Made by a program: the position numbers and the translations under genes. From NCBI GenBank assembly GCA_013399855.1, contig VXAY01000143.1, forward strand, positions 62,001 through 126,000: DNA of 64,000 nucleotides. Direction: 5' to 3'. This DNA is from Oxyruncus cristatus. Its lineage: Eukaryota; Chordata; Aves; Passeriformes; Cotingidae. Every line of letters begins with the position of its first letter. Within the stretch, counting starts at the first letter, position 1. The notes under the pieces are model-generated. The model worked only from the letters and a program-made list of their open reading frames with translations, was not told where the DNA came from and did no database searches. Shown here piece by piece: positions 50,900 to 62,087 of this stretch.

Positions 50900-52445
50900 G
50901 TTAAGGAGTCTCCATCAAATAGATTGTTTTAAGAGCAGGTTAAACAAACCTTACAAAAGTAACATGAGTAGAATCAGCACAGTCTTCACTGGCCAGAACA
51001 CAGATATATGAATGAGATAAAAGTAAGGATGGAACAAAACTTGAAGTCAAGTCTTTATAGCTCTGATAAGAGATTCTGGAGTATTACACTCAGCTTGGGT
51101 GCCAAACTTAAAGGAGCTGGTTTAAAAAGATGGTTGCTGGGATTTAAGTCTACTTCTTAGAGTGCAATTAAAAAAACCCCAAAACAACTACAACAACAAC
51201 AAAAAACCCACAACACAAAATAACCTTAAAGAAAATCAATTGAATTTTTCAAACAAATCATCCGCCTCTTAATATGTATCAAGGTAGATAATTACCAATA
51301 CTGTTGTACTTGAATATTTTAAAATATAAAAAGCTCAATAATCAGTAGGGTCTACCTGAGACAATTGACAAAGGGAAAAAACAGGGCCACAAAGCTCAAC
51401 TTCCCTGGAAGCCCCCCAGCTCCCAATACGCCACAGTGTTCAGACTGCCTGCCCACTCACCAGTTACCCAAACAAGTGTTCTCCCTCACAAACTGCAAAA
51501 GTATGATTGGGAAGATGGAAAAAAAGGAGCCTAATTAGAAGGATAAATCCACACAGTAGCAGTAGGACACAGACATCCTTTTTGCCTTTCTCACCATTTT
51601 GGCAATATAGTGCAGTTGTCAGCCTAACCAATGTAACTTCCTTTCAAGTTGGCCTGCTAGCTCAGGATGTCTGACCACAACGAGGACTGGTTTTCCACGA
51701 AGAGGAGCTTCCATCATCCTCCCTGTCCAACACTGTCAGTCAAATTTTGCTTAAGAGTAAAGGAAGAATCACAACAACATATTGGAGGGGCAGACAAAAC
51801 AGGTGCCAGAAAGACACCTTCCAGTGATCCTCTCATGCCTTCATGACAGGGATTCCTGCTTCACTAAACCCCAGTAAAGCCCACTAAGCAGAGACACCTA
51901 CAGAAGAAATAATCATCAGACATAACACCTTCCTGACCACGTAGTATCACTGATTACTAGATTACTCCTATAGTTATTCACACGCTCTCATGTCACAGAG
52001 ATACCCCTACACAATATCCATTTTGGTGAAAAAGATAAAGACAAGGACACTAAAATTCTAATAATAATAAATAAGAAGCCTTAAAAACATCAATAAAGGC
52101 AGAGCCATTGCATCAACTATTTTTTGTTGATCATAACTTAATACAAACACTAAAAAAAACTTCATGTGTAACTTTAAAATTTAAATTAAGCAAACTATAC
52201 AAAGGAATGTATTTGTGGAAGAAGTGTCAGAGAAAAGACAATGCAAGCAAAATAAAACAGTGAAGAATAACTTCCTGTTATAAGAAAAAAAAAAGGAAAT
52301 TCATGAGTAACAAGGAAACCATAGAAAAAAATTTTCCCACCAGAAAAATTCATCCTTTACTTGGGAAAACATTTCAAATGTAAAAATACAATTTTCTGGG
52401 AATTATTTTTTAATATTAGGGCAATACCTCACATACTGAGGGCTG

Positions 52446-52738
52446 GAGTGGGAGTGTTGATCTGCTGGGGGGCAGGAAGGCTCTGCAGAGCAATCCGGAC
52501 AGGCTGGAGAGATGGGCCAAGGCCAATGGTCTGAGCTTCAGCAAGGCCAAGTGGTGGGTCCTGCACTTGGGTCACAACAACCCCCTGCAGAGCTACAGGC
52601 TGGGGGAAAGTGGCTGTTCAAGAAATGCCTGGATGTGGCACTAAGTGCCATGGTCTAGCTGACACTGTGGTGATCAGTCAAAGGGTGGACTCGATCTCAG
52701 AGGTCTTTTACAATCTAAATGGTTCTCTGATTCTGTAT
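52446..52738 (+). mobile_element. CR1 LINE fragment with internal deletion
   Basis: Clear CR1 3' region: segments tgatctgctggggggcagga, gctctgcagagcaatccgga, gtgggtcctgcacttgggtc and acaacaaccccctgcagagc, then a jump to ttcaagaaatgcctggatgt and the tail ggactcgatctcagaggtct ..tctgattctgta. The part normally between the 'ggggaaagtggctg' block and the 'ttcaagaa' block is missing. Antisense to FAM193A, with no intact ORF. Confidence 0.92.
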
Positions 52739-54841
52739 CCTTCTATTATAACATTGCACACAATTTATCAGCTATTTCACCAAGCCAAGACCTCGTGGAA
52801 AAAGCAAATAAGGGATGTCGACTTTCTCAGGATTATCACAAATATAAAGAGGGTTGGGAGTAACTTCCCTTGATTTTTTTCCCAGTGTCTTCAGTTCAAG
52901 AGAATCAGATCCTCTAGGCTTTAGCAGAGGAGAGACACAGACTACAATGGACTTTTGCTGCTTAGCTGTCAAGTCATCAGGAACACCTGACTGGCTGAGA
53001 GGATGAGCCCATCTCACCACAGGTAACTTCATTAGGTGCAACATGCTGACTTCAGAGTTTGTTTCAAAACTGGCTTCACAGTTAGACAAATACTCATTTC
53101 TGTCCTTAGTCAAAGGCCACAAAGGCAAACACACATTCAGACTTATGTGAATCTTCTACTTGTACTCAAGGAATAAATTCCCACAGGCCATTACTAGCAA
53201 TGTTTTGACAAACTCCTGGGGACCAGAACAATCCCCCAAACCTTATACAATCACTAGATTTTTCACCTGATTAAAAATGAAAACATATGTTTGGAATGAC
53301 TTCAGATATTGACAGAAGAATGTTCCTCTTCATTCTTATATTAAGATACAGCCATAAAGTTTAAAAAAAACCCATGCAACAAGAAGTCTAAATAATATTC
53401 AAAGTATGCATGCTTAAGTGCCGTAATTTCTACGTAATTCTGAAAAGTGGTCACCAATGGCAGCACTTCCAAAACCATTATATAATAATTAATATTTAAA
53501 TTAGTTACTATGCAATGTTTCTCAGTACAGAGTTCCTCCTACTCCTACATAAGGTTTCAAATCTATAGCTAGTGGACAATACTGTACAAGTATGGTAGCC
53601 TGTTTTCCAGAAGGAAAAATAAAGTAATTGTCATTTTTTTCCCCCTCTGAAATGATAAGAATCTTTTTTAAAGCTGTTTTGTATCTGAAAATTACGGAAC
53701 TTTAACTTTGTCCACTTTTATTCCTGTGGTTTAGACTCCTATGATGCTAAAAAAAAAAAGTCCCAACCCTGTCAGCTTCAGGCTGCTGCTGCAAGCTGTC
53801 TCAAATCACAGCAGACACCAGTACAATTCCCTGCAGACTCCCTCAAAAGAAATGGAGAATGACAATATAGTGGAGATGAATCTTGAGAGTAGCCAGGGAA
53901 AAGAAGTGAAGATAAAATAAAGATGATCACATAGATAAAACTGTAAAGTTCTTTGACAGTAAAGACAAGTTCTCTCTCTTGCTGGGTGACAAAATAAAAC
54001 CTTAATTCATCTGAAGCCTATTCCAGTGAAGGTTTGGGTTTCAACTACACATTATCTATGGCCACATAGATAAGTTAAGGCCATTAAAATAAAATTACAA
54101 AAAACTTCTACTGAACCTTATCTAAACCACTAACTTGCCATCTGTTGTGGCAGCAGCTTATTGAAGATAAGCAGCCTGGAAGCATTATGGCAATTAAGAA
54201 ATCTTTTGGTCATTAACTCCACACCAATTAAACACTAAAGGCTGGCAGAACTGTACTGTGGCTCAGAAGTGCTTTTTAAGGCAAACTCTTCTGTTCCCAA
54301 TGGCTGGTTTCCCTATGAGACCCAGAGCGGCAAAGCAGCTTTAAGCATTTACTCAGGCCCTTCTTTGGCCATCAGCAGCCCTAACACACACGTGTGTGGT
54401 CTCCTACTCAAAATAAAATTTACACACACACATTCAAACTATTAGCTCATTCCTACACTTACACAGCAACCTCATTAACACACATTCAAAAATATCATAT
54501 TTGAAAAAGCTTGGGTTCATGCACACACATGTATGATCATGCACACAAACATTCTCACTCACACATCTGTCCGTCAAAGTGTCTCTGGGGTTGTGTCACC
54601 ACTGGTGTTACCCAACAGAGCCTCATATCCATCTCTGTGAAATACTCCTTATAACAAGTTTGAAATAGACAACTATTGGCTTTAATATGGTTACAGAATT
54701 TGAAAGAGGTTCCTTAACTTCTTGTAATATTTACAAACAACCAAATAGTCTACAAAAACATGTTTACTCAGGGCATTTTTAAAATCACACTGCCAAGATC
54801 AATGGAAAAAACCCTCTAATATTAGAAAATATCTGAACTAC

Positions 54842-55196
54842 CTTGAGAAGAAGAGAAGACTGAAAGGGTACAACCTATCAACATCTCTAAGTATCTGAAG
54901 GGAGAGCGTCAAGAGGATGGGGCCAGGCTCTCCTGAGCAACAGGACAAGAGGCAATGGGCAGAATCTTGATGCACAGAAGTTCCACCTAAACATGACAAA
55001 GAACTTCTTCATTGTGTTGGTGACTGAGCCCTGGAACAGGTTGCCCAGAGAGGTTGTGGAGACTTTCTTACTGGAGATATTCAAGAACTGTGTGGAAACA
55101 ATCCTGTGCAATGTGCTCTAGAAGACTCCGTTTAAGCAGGCAGGTTGGACCAGCTGATCCCACTGGTGGTCCCACCCAACTTCAGCAATTCTGTGT
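54842..55196 (+). mobile_element. CR1 LINE fragment, 3' end
   Basis: Diagnostic CR1 blocks: gagaagaagagaagactgaa, aacaggacaagaggcaatgg, ggttgcccagagaggttgtg and the tail ..acttcagcaattctgtg. It is 5'-truncated and antisense to FAM193A. It is from the same general subfamily group as the 7.3-kb copy, including the 'agaggttgtggagac' block. Confidence 0.9.
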
Positions 55197-57287
55197 ACAA
55201 TTCAACGGTATCATCACCTTCCTAGCTTAGGAAGACTTCTGCTCTCAGAGCTAAAGCTTCTATTGCTGCACACAAGGGGAAAGAAAACAAACACCCCACC
55301 ACCAAAAACTAGAAAACAAGTTTTGGCTTAAAAAAAAAAAAAAACATCTTAAAAGTAAAACTACTTCAGTTCCAAAATACCAGAAGAAATTGAGAAGTTT
55401 GCAGAGCCCACAGTCAGTGCACTGACTTCAACCATGTCAACATACAGCTGTTTGTATCAGTTCTCCCTCTGTGAAAAAAGCCTCAAAGAGGGAAGCTGGT
55501 GGCAGAGCGTGTTCAAGTCTGGCACCCCTGCCTAATGCCACTTCTTTTGCCTGTAAGGAGCTGTCACTGATGCAGCCTGACAGCACAAAGCTTAAAGCAG
55601 AACAGGTAGAGCCTTACAGCACTTCACAGAACACTATGTGAACATTAAATTTAATACAGTTCCCAACTTATTTCAGCACTGCACACAATGAGATATGCCC
55701 TAAATACACAAACCATAAAGAGTCATGGCTTGCATTAATTAATAGACTTCTCCAGGAGCAGGACTCAGTTGACAGCCTTCTATTCTTTGCTTCACCTTAC
55801 AATGCTGATATAATTAAGTTTATTTTAGGTGTCACTAATGACAGACACTCAAAACCTATGAGGGACATGACCAAAACTTCTTAGTCAAGTTCAAAAAAAC
55901 AAGTCTACATGAAACTGTGCTCAGCAAGTACGTTCAAAAAATCTTTCTTTCATGAGCTCACCTGCCCATTTCAAAAGGCTGAGCATATTTCATGTAACAT
56001 CAATAATACAGCTCTTTTACAGCTCTTTGTCACCTCATCCACATTAACTCATCTCCTATATCACCCAAAAGAAAAACAAAGCCATTTTAGTCGTATTCTA
56101 TCCTCCCAAAGATCCCATCCTCATTCCCTACCCACAGATTGTTAACTTACCAAACCTGTAATTGCCACCTGTTTCTTCTGACATAAGGGGAGATAAGAGG
56201 AGTCCAAAAAGGACCAGTCCCTGAGAAAGCAGTGTTTTGCTACATACAAAGTACATTCCAAGTACTCTTTCAGGGTCTTGTTCAGATGTCAGTTTAGCTG
56301 GCAAATATCCATGTTTATAGCTCCTAAATGGTTAGTGGTGGTACAGAAAGAACATTGCATGGCAAGGCTGAACAGGAACTCTGAGCACCAGCCCTGCTAG
56401 CACACAGCTGTGCTAAATCCATCTGAGAGGCAGATTACTACCATAAATCCAGATCACGTATTAGCTTAGATGACCAATTTTTGATCAAATCTGGCTCAGA
56501 AGGTAGATGGTTGTAACACAACATGCCATATGCATTCTCCCCCTTCTGCATAGCTTTATGAATGATATAACTAAATGAGATTCCCAGTACTGTAATACTC
56601 CTTCAGCTTCTGATGCTGTAGAGAAATATGGCTACTACTCTACCCTTTACTCTTCAGTACCCTTTCTGGGGAATAATTTTAGAGGTTACTTGTGCTATGC
56701 TTGCAGATTTCCTAAAGGAGGTGAGACCTTAAGGAAGAAGGAAAAAGGAAACTACACAAAAAAATGTATCTCACAATAATTCACTGTGACCACAGAAGTC
56801 TAAAAGCCTCAATGTAGCCTTCAGTTGCCAGTGTTCCTAATTCAGAAAACTACAGATAGTTTTGGGTCCATGGAGTCCTTTACATTTTTACAGGACAACT
56901 ACTGGATATAATTACTGCAGCTAACTTATCAACCCTATATGATTTAATAAGCAGCCATCAATCACTAGAGTTTTACATGTTAGTTATGCATGCATGTTTT
57001 CATACACAACCTTTAGAAAGTTCACCTCTACAGCCCATGTACAGATATGTGACATAAACCAAACACTGCCCAGTTCTCTACACTGTTTAGTTTTGTTGTA
57101 AGTAGAGAGGCTCTTATTTCCAAAAAGAGCAATAACTGACTTATGGATCAAAGTGAGCAAAGCTGACATTGCAAGGCAAGCCATGACTAAACTAGCACTG
57201 TTGATATTGTAGGTATAATTAATGTCTAGAAGAATAAAGATGGGCATCTGAAAATTTGTATCTAGAACAGTGAAGTTCCCAGTGCTG

Positions 57288-57328
57288 CCAGCCGGACACT
57301 TCTACCAGCCGGACACTTCTACCAGCCT
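57288..57328. repeat. Short tandem repeat, 17-nt unit, about 2.4 copies
   Basis: The unit ccagccggacacttcta is repeated perfectly twice and followed by ccagcctg. Confidence 0.9.
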
Positions 57329-60033
57329 GTTACCTTTCCCTGAAGAAGAAAGGAACAGCTATTTAGAGCAGCAAACACTGCCCCAACAGCTGATCACATC
57401 CTCCATCTGTTTGCAGCTCAACACAGACCACTGAACTGCTGCCAAAGCAGTTAAAGAAGAAAAAAAATAAAAATCCAGCAGCTTTTTCCTAAGAGCAATT
57501 GCCATCCAGGCACACTCCCAGAAATCAGCCCTCTCTGCCTATTGCTGCAAAGTGCTCCAGCACCCCCGGCACCAGCAGCAACTCACCTCCCACAGCCACG
57601 TTCTAGGATGAGTGGGAGATGAGACAGTAAGAGCTGCCCTAAAGTCCAGATGCCATGACTGAGAAGTCTGCCCTACATCAAGGCAGACCAAAGGTCTGGA
57701 CTTCAAAATAATGACTTTTGTGACACTGTAAATACTTAATTATGTACCTTGATGATTGTGTTCTCATGTTTTTGAAGATCCCTCACAAGTAAACACTTAA
57801 AAAAGCTACTACAAGCCAGTTCAACAGATCAATGTGTAAAAGGAAGAATATTGTAAAAATATACTGTGCATGAGGATTTAACTTTGTGACATTCCACCAT
57901 AACTAACACTACAGAGACACCTCCAACCTATTGTGTTTTATTCCTATAGGTCTGAGGAAAGACAATGCATAGGAATATTTCATGGAAGTATCAAGAGATT
58001 TTCTTCTGAGAAATGCACTATTGAGCCAATAATTTGTTTTCTCCCCATAAATAAGCAAAGCTACTCACTCAGTTTTAAGAAATGACCTGAAGAATCACTT
58101 ATCAGAACCCTTACGAGCTCCACCTTTTTTTTTTTTTTAGGAAGAAACCACAACTCAGTAGGCAAATAGAGGCTAAGCATGGCCTTCTAAACAGGTTTTT
58201 CATACTATCTGACTTTGGGCATGCAGCTTATACCACAGTCTCCTGAGGTTTTTTTTCAATAAAGAGTAGAGAGAGACGGCCACTCTACAGAGTGGTGCAG
58301 AACAGGAGTGCCTTCCACTCAGATGCCTGAGTGCGTTCTATCATTATCAGGAATTTTGAGATGGAGAAAACTACATTTGTGGCTCTTGCAAAAGAAGGGG
58401 AGTTGATTATTTAAGGACAGGGTTCAAGTACCCACTTCAAGTAAGTTTTTCACCAGCACTACATCAGTCCAACACAAATGACAGCCTCGAACAGGCTCAC
58501 AAGAAGACACACTAAGTTTCCCCCTGAAATCCACTTTATAAAACAGTGCTCAGACTAACTTCTGCACCACTAAAGAGGCCGTATACTCCATATTAGAAAA
58601 AAAGTAAATATCCTGGAAATATAAAGAAAAAATTCATACTTCAGGAAGATGGCTATGTACTCAGAGCTATCTTTAACACTGTTTCTGGTGTGTTTCCTCA
58701 CACAGCTAGGAGGTGAAGGTCAATAATGTCACAGGTTGCCTTCAATTTTTACACTATAAACTTCAGGAACTCTTGTGTCAAAAAATAATGGCATATTTAT
58801 TCTATTGCATTCTCAGACAACTCTCAATTAGGGCAGTTCCCCTCATAACATTAAAAGCAGCATCATAAATGTCATTTTACAGTTGAACTCTTCATTTGCA
58901 TCACAAGAAATCTGGAAATTGTAGATTAAGATATTAGCAAACAAAAGAACTGCAGTATTCTTCTAGCCATTTAACTCAAATTTTTCTTTATGTTCAATCA
59001 TCCTGGGAAAAAGTCACACATGGAATACTCTTTCTCAAAAGAGAGCAGTCCAAAGCTACCTTGGTCACTATTAAAATTCAAAAAACCAAACCCACAAACC
59101 ACAAGAAAGGAAAATGTGTAGGACTGTTTTCATTACCTTAATAAAAGGGGATATATGACCTCCTTTTCCACCAGTGAAGGAGCCCCAATAAATATTAAAT
59201 CTTCTTTGATTACCCAGATGCATATAAACCAGGAACACTGCCTAGCACATCCATGAAGCCCTGTACATCCAAAGCAAAGCAAGTTTATTTCCCAGCTATT
59301 TCTCCCAATCACTTCTCCACAGCAGGTCTTCAGCAGACCTGTACTGGTTAAGGACCAGCCTTGCTACACACATATATCATCAGGGACTAAACACCAAAGC
59401 ACCAAGGGACTAAGAACCAAGCCACCACCAAACTGAATTTCCACATCCACTCAGCTCTCCTTGCCTGGTCAGAAAAGAGGCAGACTGGATCCATTCCTTA
59501 CACAGACTCTAAAGGAGAATAGGTCTTAGGGCTCTCTCCAAGAGGGGATACCACCACAAAAGGATAAATGCCATAATCAAGAAAAGAATATGATATTAAG
59601 AACCTAAAATCAGTAGCTTTCGGTACTGTTTGAGGTCAAGAAACTTGAAGGAGAAGAACAGGACAACAACCCATTCTCATCAATATGTACCTGTTTCAAA
59701 ACCAACCTTTCATACTAATCTAGTTCCAAATAAAGTCAGCAAGGTTTTGTTTCAACAGTCAGGAAACAAAAGTCTGGAAAGGAAGGGAGTCACTATGTTT
59801 TTCAGAGTAAAAGATTTCTCTCTCTCAATCTCACAAACATTTTCCAACCAATACAGCAAGGAATAAAACCCTTTGCTTTCACACCCAGAATCAAATGTCT
59901 TGTAACAAAGCCAAAGGAGGATACTTAGCTTGTACAGATTAGACACCGCTGAACCAGATGCCAATTTTTTGGACACCCTTTCCACATGTTTCATTTAACA
60001 ATTCACAACTGATTATTCTAGTTATCAACTGAC

Positions 60034-60209
60034 CATGATTTAGCAGGTGCAGGAGGTGGGGGAGCAATGGAGTGCTCAGGGATTGGATGTACGTCAAGGT
60101 CATGAGTACACACAGGCACACACTTCCCAGGAGCAGCATTACACGCTCTGACCGAACCACTAGTATGTGTGCCCGTGGCCTCAGATCTATTAGCTGAAAA
60201 ATGCCTAAA
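60034..60209 (-). CDS. FAM193A: Probable FAM193A N-terminal exon
   Basis: The proposed exon has 176 nt, entering in phase 0 after a pyrimidine-rich acceptor (..CTTCTTCCCATGATCAG) and leaving in phase 2 at ATG|GTCAGT. The peptide contains FRHFSANRSEATGTHTSGSV, RACNAAPGKCVPVCTHDLDV and HPIPEHSIAPPPPAPAKS. It has ordered protein-like composition with three Cys, His/Pro motifs and a poly-Pro run. The frame is closed by a TAA just upstream and there is no in-frame ATG, so it must be internal. The outgoing phase fits the 36.1-kb exon. An alternative acceptor (..CTCTTTCTTAG at 60226/60227) would add a few residues in a different phase. I cannot confirm FAM193A identity from memory for this part. Confidence 0.58.
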
Positions 60210-60565
60210 CTGATCATGGGAAGAAGCTAAGAAAGAGCTATTAATGTGAATGTTATGCAACCATTAAGCTTGTTTTAAAGTTTGAAATGTTCTAGTTCTC
60301 CTTCTAAATTAGCAAGTTAACTCAACCATACCATCTAAACCAATAATTTCATCCCATTCCCTTACATCTCCTGTTATTCAAAAGAGAAGAGCATAAGCTC
60401 TTCAGGGCAGGGACTGCATGTCTATTTAAAAAATAAAAAACAGAATGGAGTCAAAAAGCTTATTTTTATTCAAGCAAGTGTTGAGTGTTTAGAAGCACCT
60501 GCTTCTGCAGCCTGAGGAACAGAGGTTACAATACTATTTTGTTGACTGACATTTTCCCAGTTTAC
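60210..60565 (-). other. Putative intron (356 nt), or terminal exon extension
   Basis: On the spliced model this is an intron from GTAAAC to CAG. On the read-through model, 60470-60565 continues the frame to a stop that overlaps an AATAAA hexamer (see findings). Confidence 0.45.
60465..60470 (-). promoter_or_regulatory. Possible polyadenylation signal AATAAA (intronic)
   Basis: AATAAA on the minus strand overlaps an in-frame TGA and is followed by a T-rich stretch (TGTTTTTTATTTTTT, around 60425-60439). AATAAA is common in AT-rich DNA, so this is suggestive only. Confidence 0.3.
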
Positions 60566-60621
60566 CTGAGCCTTGACACAAAACTGGCCAAAATAAGTTT
60601 GCTTTTGGAGGGGAGGAGGCC
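60566..60621 (-). CDS. FAM193A: Candidate FAM193A 5' exon (56 nt)
   Basis: Strong T-rich acceptor (..TTTGTGCTTTTGTGTAG) and CAG|GTAAAC donor. Entering with 2 nt it gives PPPLQKQTYFGQFCVKAQ and leaves in phase 0, matching the 60034-60209 acceptor. The frame stays open on both sides for 82 codons in total (60470-60715), so the exact borders are uncertain. Confidence 0.48.
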
Positions 60622-61563
60622 CTACACAAAAGCACAAATGCTGGCTATTCCCTGAACTTCTGAGCTTCTGACAAAGCTCCTCTTTTGAATGTTTCCTTTC
60701 TTTTGAATGTTTGAATCATGGAGGGGGAAGAGAGAACAGGGAAAATCTCAAATCACAAATCAAACACAGATATCAGTAAAACGCAATGAGCTACAAAGCT
60801 GCTGAAAAAATTGGCAGTGTAGGGTCTGCTATGTATAGAATCTCTATTTAAAAAGCAGTTCCTTTAATAATAAAGGAATAGTCCAGTGAAAAATTTTATT
60901 ACATTCTAAAACAGACAGTTCTCAAATGTAAGATTTAATACATTACTACACTTGACAAACAATATTTTGAAAAATGCAAGTGAGAGAACTGTAAAATGGC
61001 TACTAAATTATTCTCCTTAATAACACAAGATCGGTCAGGCCTGTAACAAAAAGTACTTCTGTAGCTGATCAGCCAGACATAACCACTCTTCACTCCAAAA
61101 TAACTGAACATAGTAAGGAACAGCCAATTTTACTACAGTGTACCTATGAGTTATGCAGTGGTTGCTAAAGATAATCAAATGCCTCTCACAACACCAATAA
61201 TCCAAGTCCATCAAAAATTTATGACCAAATTATGAAGGCCTGATGCAATGCACTACGAAATTAAAACAAAAACAAAACCAATCAACTCAAGAGAAAGCAA
61301 GACCTCTTTCTTTAAATATGTATATTAAAAAAAAAAATTGAAAATTCCTAGAGAAGTCCTGCAGCAGCACCGGACAATCAGGTGTCTGGAATTGGTTTCC
61401 AATTCCGGTTAAAGTTGACACAGTTACACGTTTATGAAACTCAGACTCCCTTGCACTGATACAGTGCCAAAGCACCCTTCATTTCACTATCACTCTCAAA
61501 TATCTGACAGTGCTTCAGAGGATGAATTTGGATGCTATAAAGCATATGCATGGGATAACATAC
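60622..61563 (-). other. Putative intron (0.9 kb)
   Basis: AT-rich sequence between two candidate exons. A short near-tandem duplication (cttttgaatgttt twice, about 60682-60712) is present. Nothing else is seen. Confidence 0.5.
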
Positions 61564-61643
61564 CTTCCAGGAAGATTGCATTAGGAGCTGCCCACTTGCA
61601 TCCCAGAACAAGACTTAGCATGTACTCTAACCCAGAATTTAGC
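61564..61643 (-). CDS. FAM193A: Candidate FAM193A 5' exon (80 nt)
   Basis: The acceptor is ..CTTTTTAAGACTGTAG and the donor AAG|GTATGT. With 1 nt completing the incoming codon it gives LNSGLEYMLSLVLGCKWAAP then NAIFLE and leaves with 1 nt, which the 56-nt exon's 2-nt start completes. The peptide is hydrophobic and helical with one Cys and contains an in-frame Met that could also serve as a start. I do not recognise it independently. Confidence 0.48.
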
Positions 61644-62062
61644 CTACAGTCTTAAAAAGCCTCGAGATAAGATGTACAAAAACCTCAATTAAAATGTATT
61701 TGTTAGCTCTAACAGGCTTAGCTAGAATTTCAGTACCAGCACATGTACCTCATTCTGAACAATTACCGACATCCAAGAACGTGGACCACGCACAGAATCC
61801 TCCCTTAAACATCCTGTTTCACTCTGTATTTTAGACAAGTTTTGGAACATCTCATAGAACATCAGCAGAAGGATGTGCCCACCCCATCCACAATGGATGC
61901 CTTAAAAAAAGGGAAGTGACAAAAGCTGGAAACAGAGGGCATAAGTAGAAAACATTATGCTGTGCAGCAAATACTAAATTTGAGGAGGGGGTTATATTTT
62001 ACATCTTTTCGGAGATTCAACATTCAAGTTTCTCCAACAGAGCGCTGGCTGATTTCTCTTAC
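61644..62062 (-). other. Putative intron (419 nt)
   Basis: AT-rich. No other feature seen. Confidence 0.45.
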
Positions 62063-62087
62063 CTACCAAGAGGAACTTTACAACATT
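62063..62087 (-). CDS. FAM193A: Candidate 25-nt microexon
   Basis: A textbook acceptor (..TTACTTTCTTCTTACACAG) is followed 25 nt later by TAG|GTAAGA, a strong donor. Entering with 2 nt it reads CCKVPLG and leaves in phase 2, matching the 80-nt candidate exon. It could instead be a 5'-UTR exon or a chance pair of splice-like sites. Confidence 0.38.

Larger units (their letters stand above)
36164..60033 (-). other. FAM193A: Large FAM193A intron (about 24 kb)
   Basis: Between the 36.1-kb and 60.0-kb exons I found no exon with both splice sites and the right phase. The interval holds CR1 fragments (two clear, two weak), low-complexity tracts, small tandem and inverted repeats and a GC-richer patch at 38.47-38.88 kb, each listed separately. 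Many ORFs of 60-136 codons occur on both strands, as expected by chance for this composition. Its size assumes that the 60-kb exon candidate is real. Confidence 0.6.
219..62087 (-). other. FAM193A: FAM193A gene locus (partial; both ends outside the window)
   Basis: This is one minus-strand gene of about 22 exons; 18 are supported and four upstream ones are tentative. Joined exons give about 1,166 codons without a stop, and every junction keeps phase. I recognise the protein as FAM193A from segments such as LCERDPYQLYQRLEQQ, the run ending QNYWSEVRYMVRCIYRQ, and KEDHRHSAPVAPRNSP. Order from the N-terminal side: cysteine-rich zinc-ribbon-like part, helical and coiled-coil middle, a second cysteine cluster, acidic Ser-rich and His/Pro-rich linkers, then another cysteine cluster. 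The basic C-terminal part of the family is missing because the window ends. Established knowledge: the family is widespread in animals and poorly characterised biochemically; human FAM193A has been reported to support p53 activity. Nothing here tests that. No promoter or CpG-rich first exon is visible. Identification is from memory of the family, not from a search. Confidence 0.93.

Noticed and set aside
51336..51352. Short match (aatcagtagggtct) to the 195-bp duplicated unit
   Set aside because: Only 14 nt shared with no flanking similarity, so probably coincidence.
52772..53134. 120-codon minus-strand ORF next to a CR1 copy
   Set aside because: No domain and no exon borders; the frame is not compatible with FAM193A neighbours.
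61434..61655. Plus-strand ORF overlapping the 80-nt candidate exon
   Set aside because: Overlaps the minus-strand candidate, which has better splice signals and phase; no plus-strand gene context.
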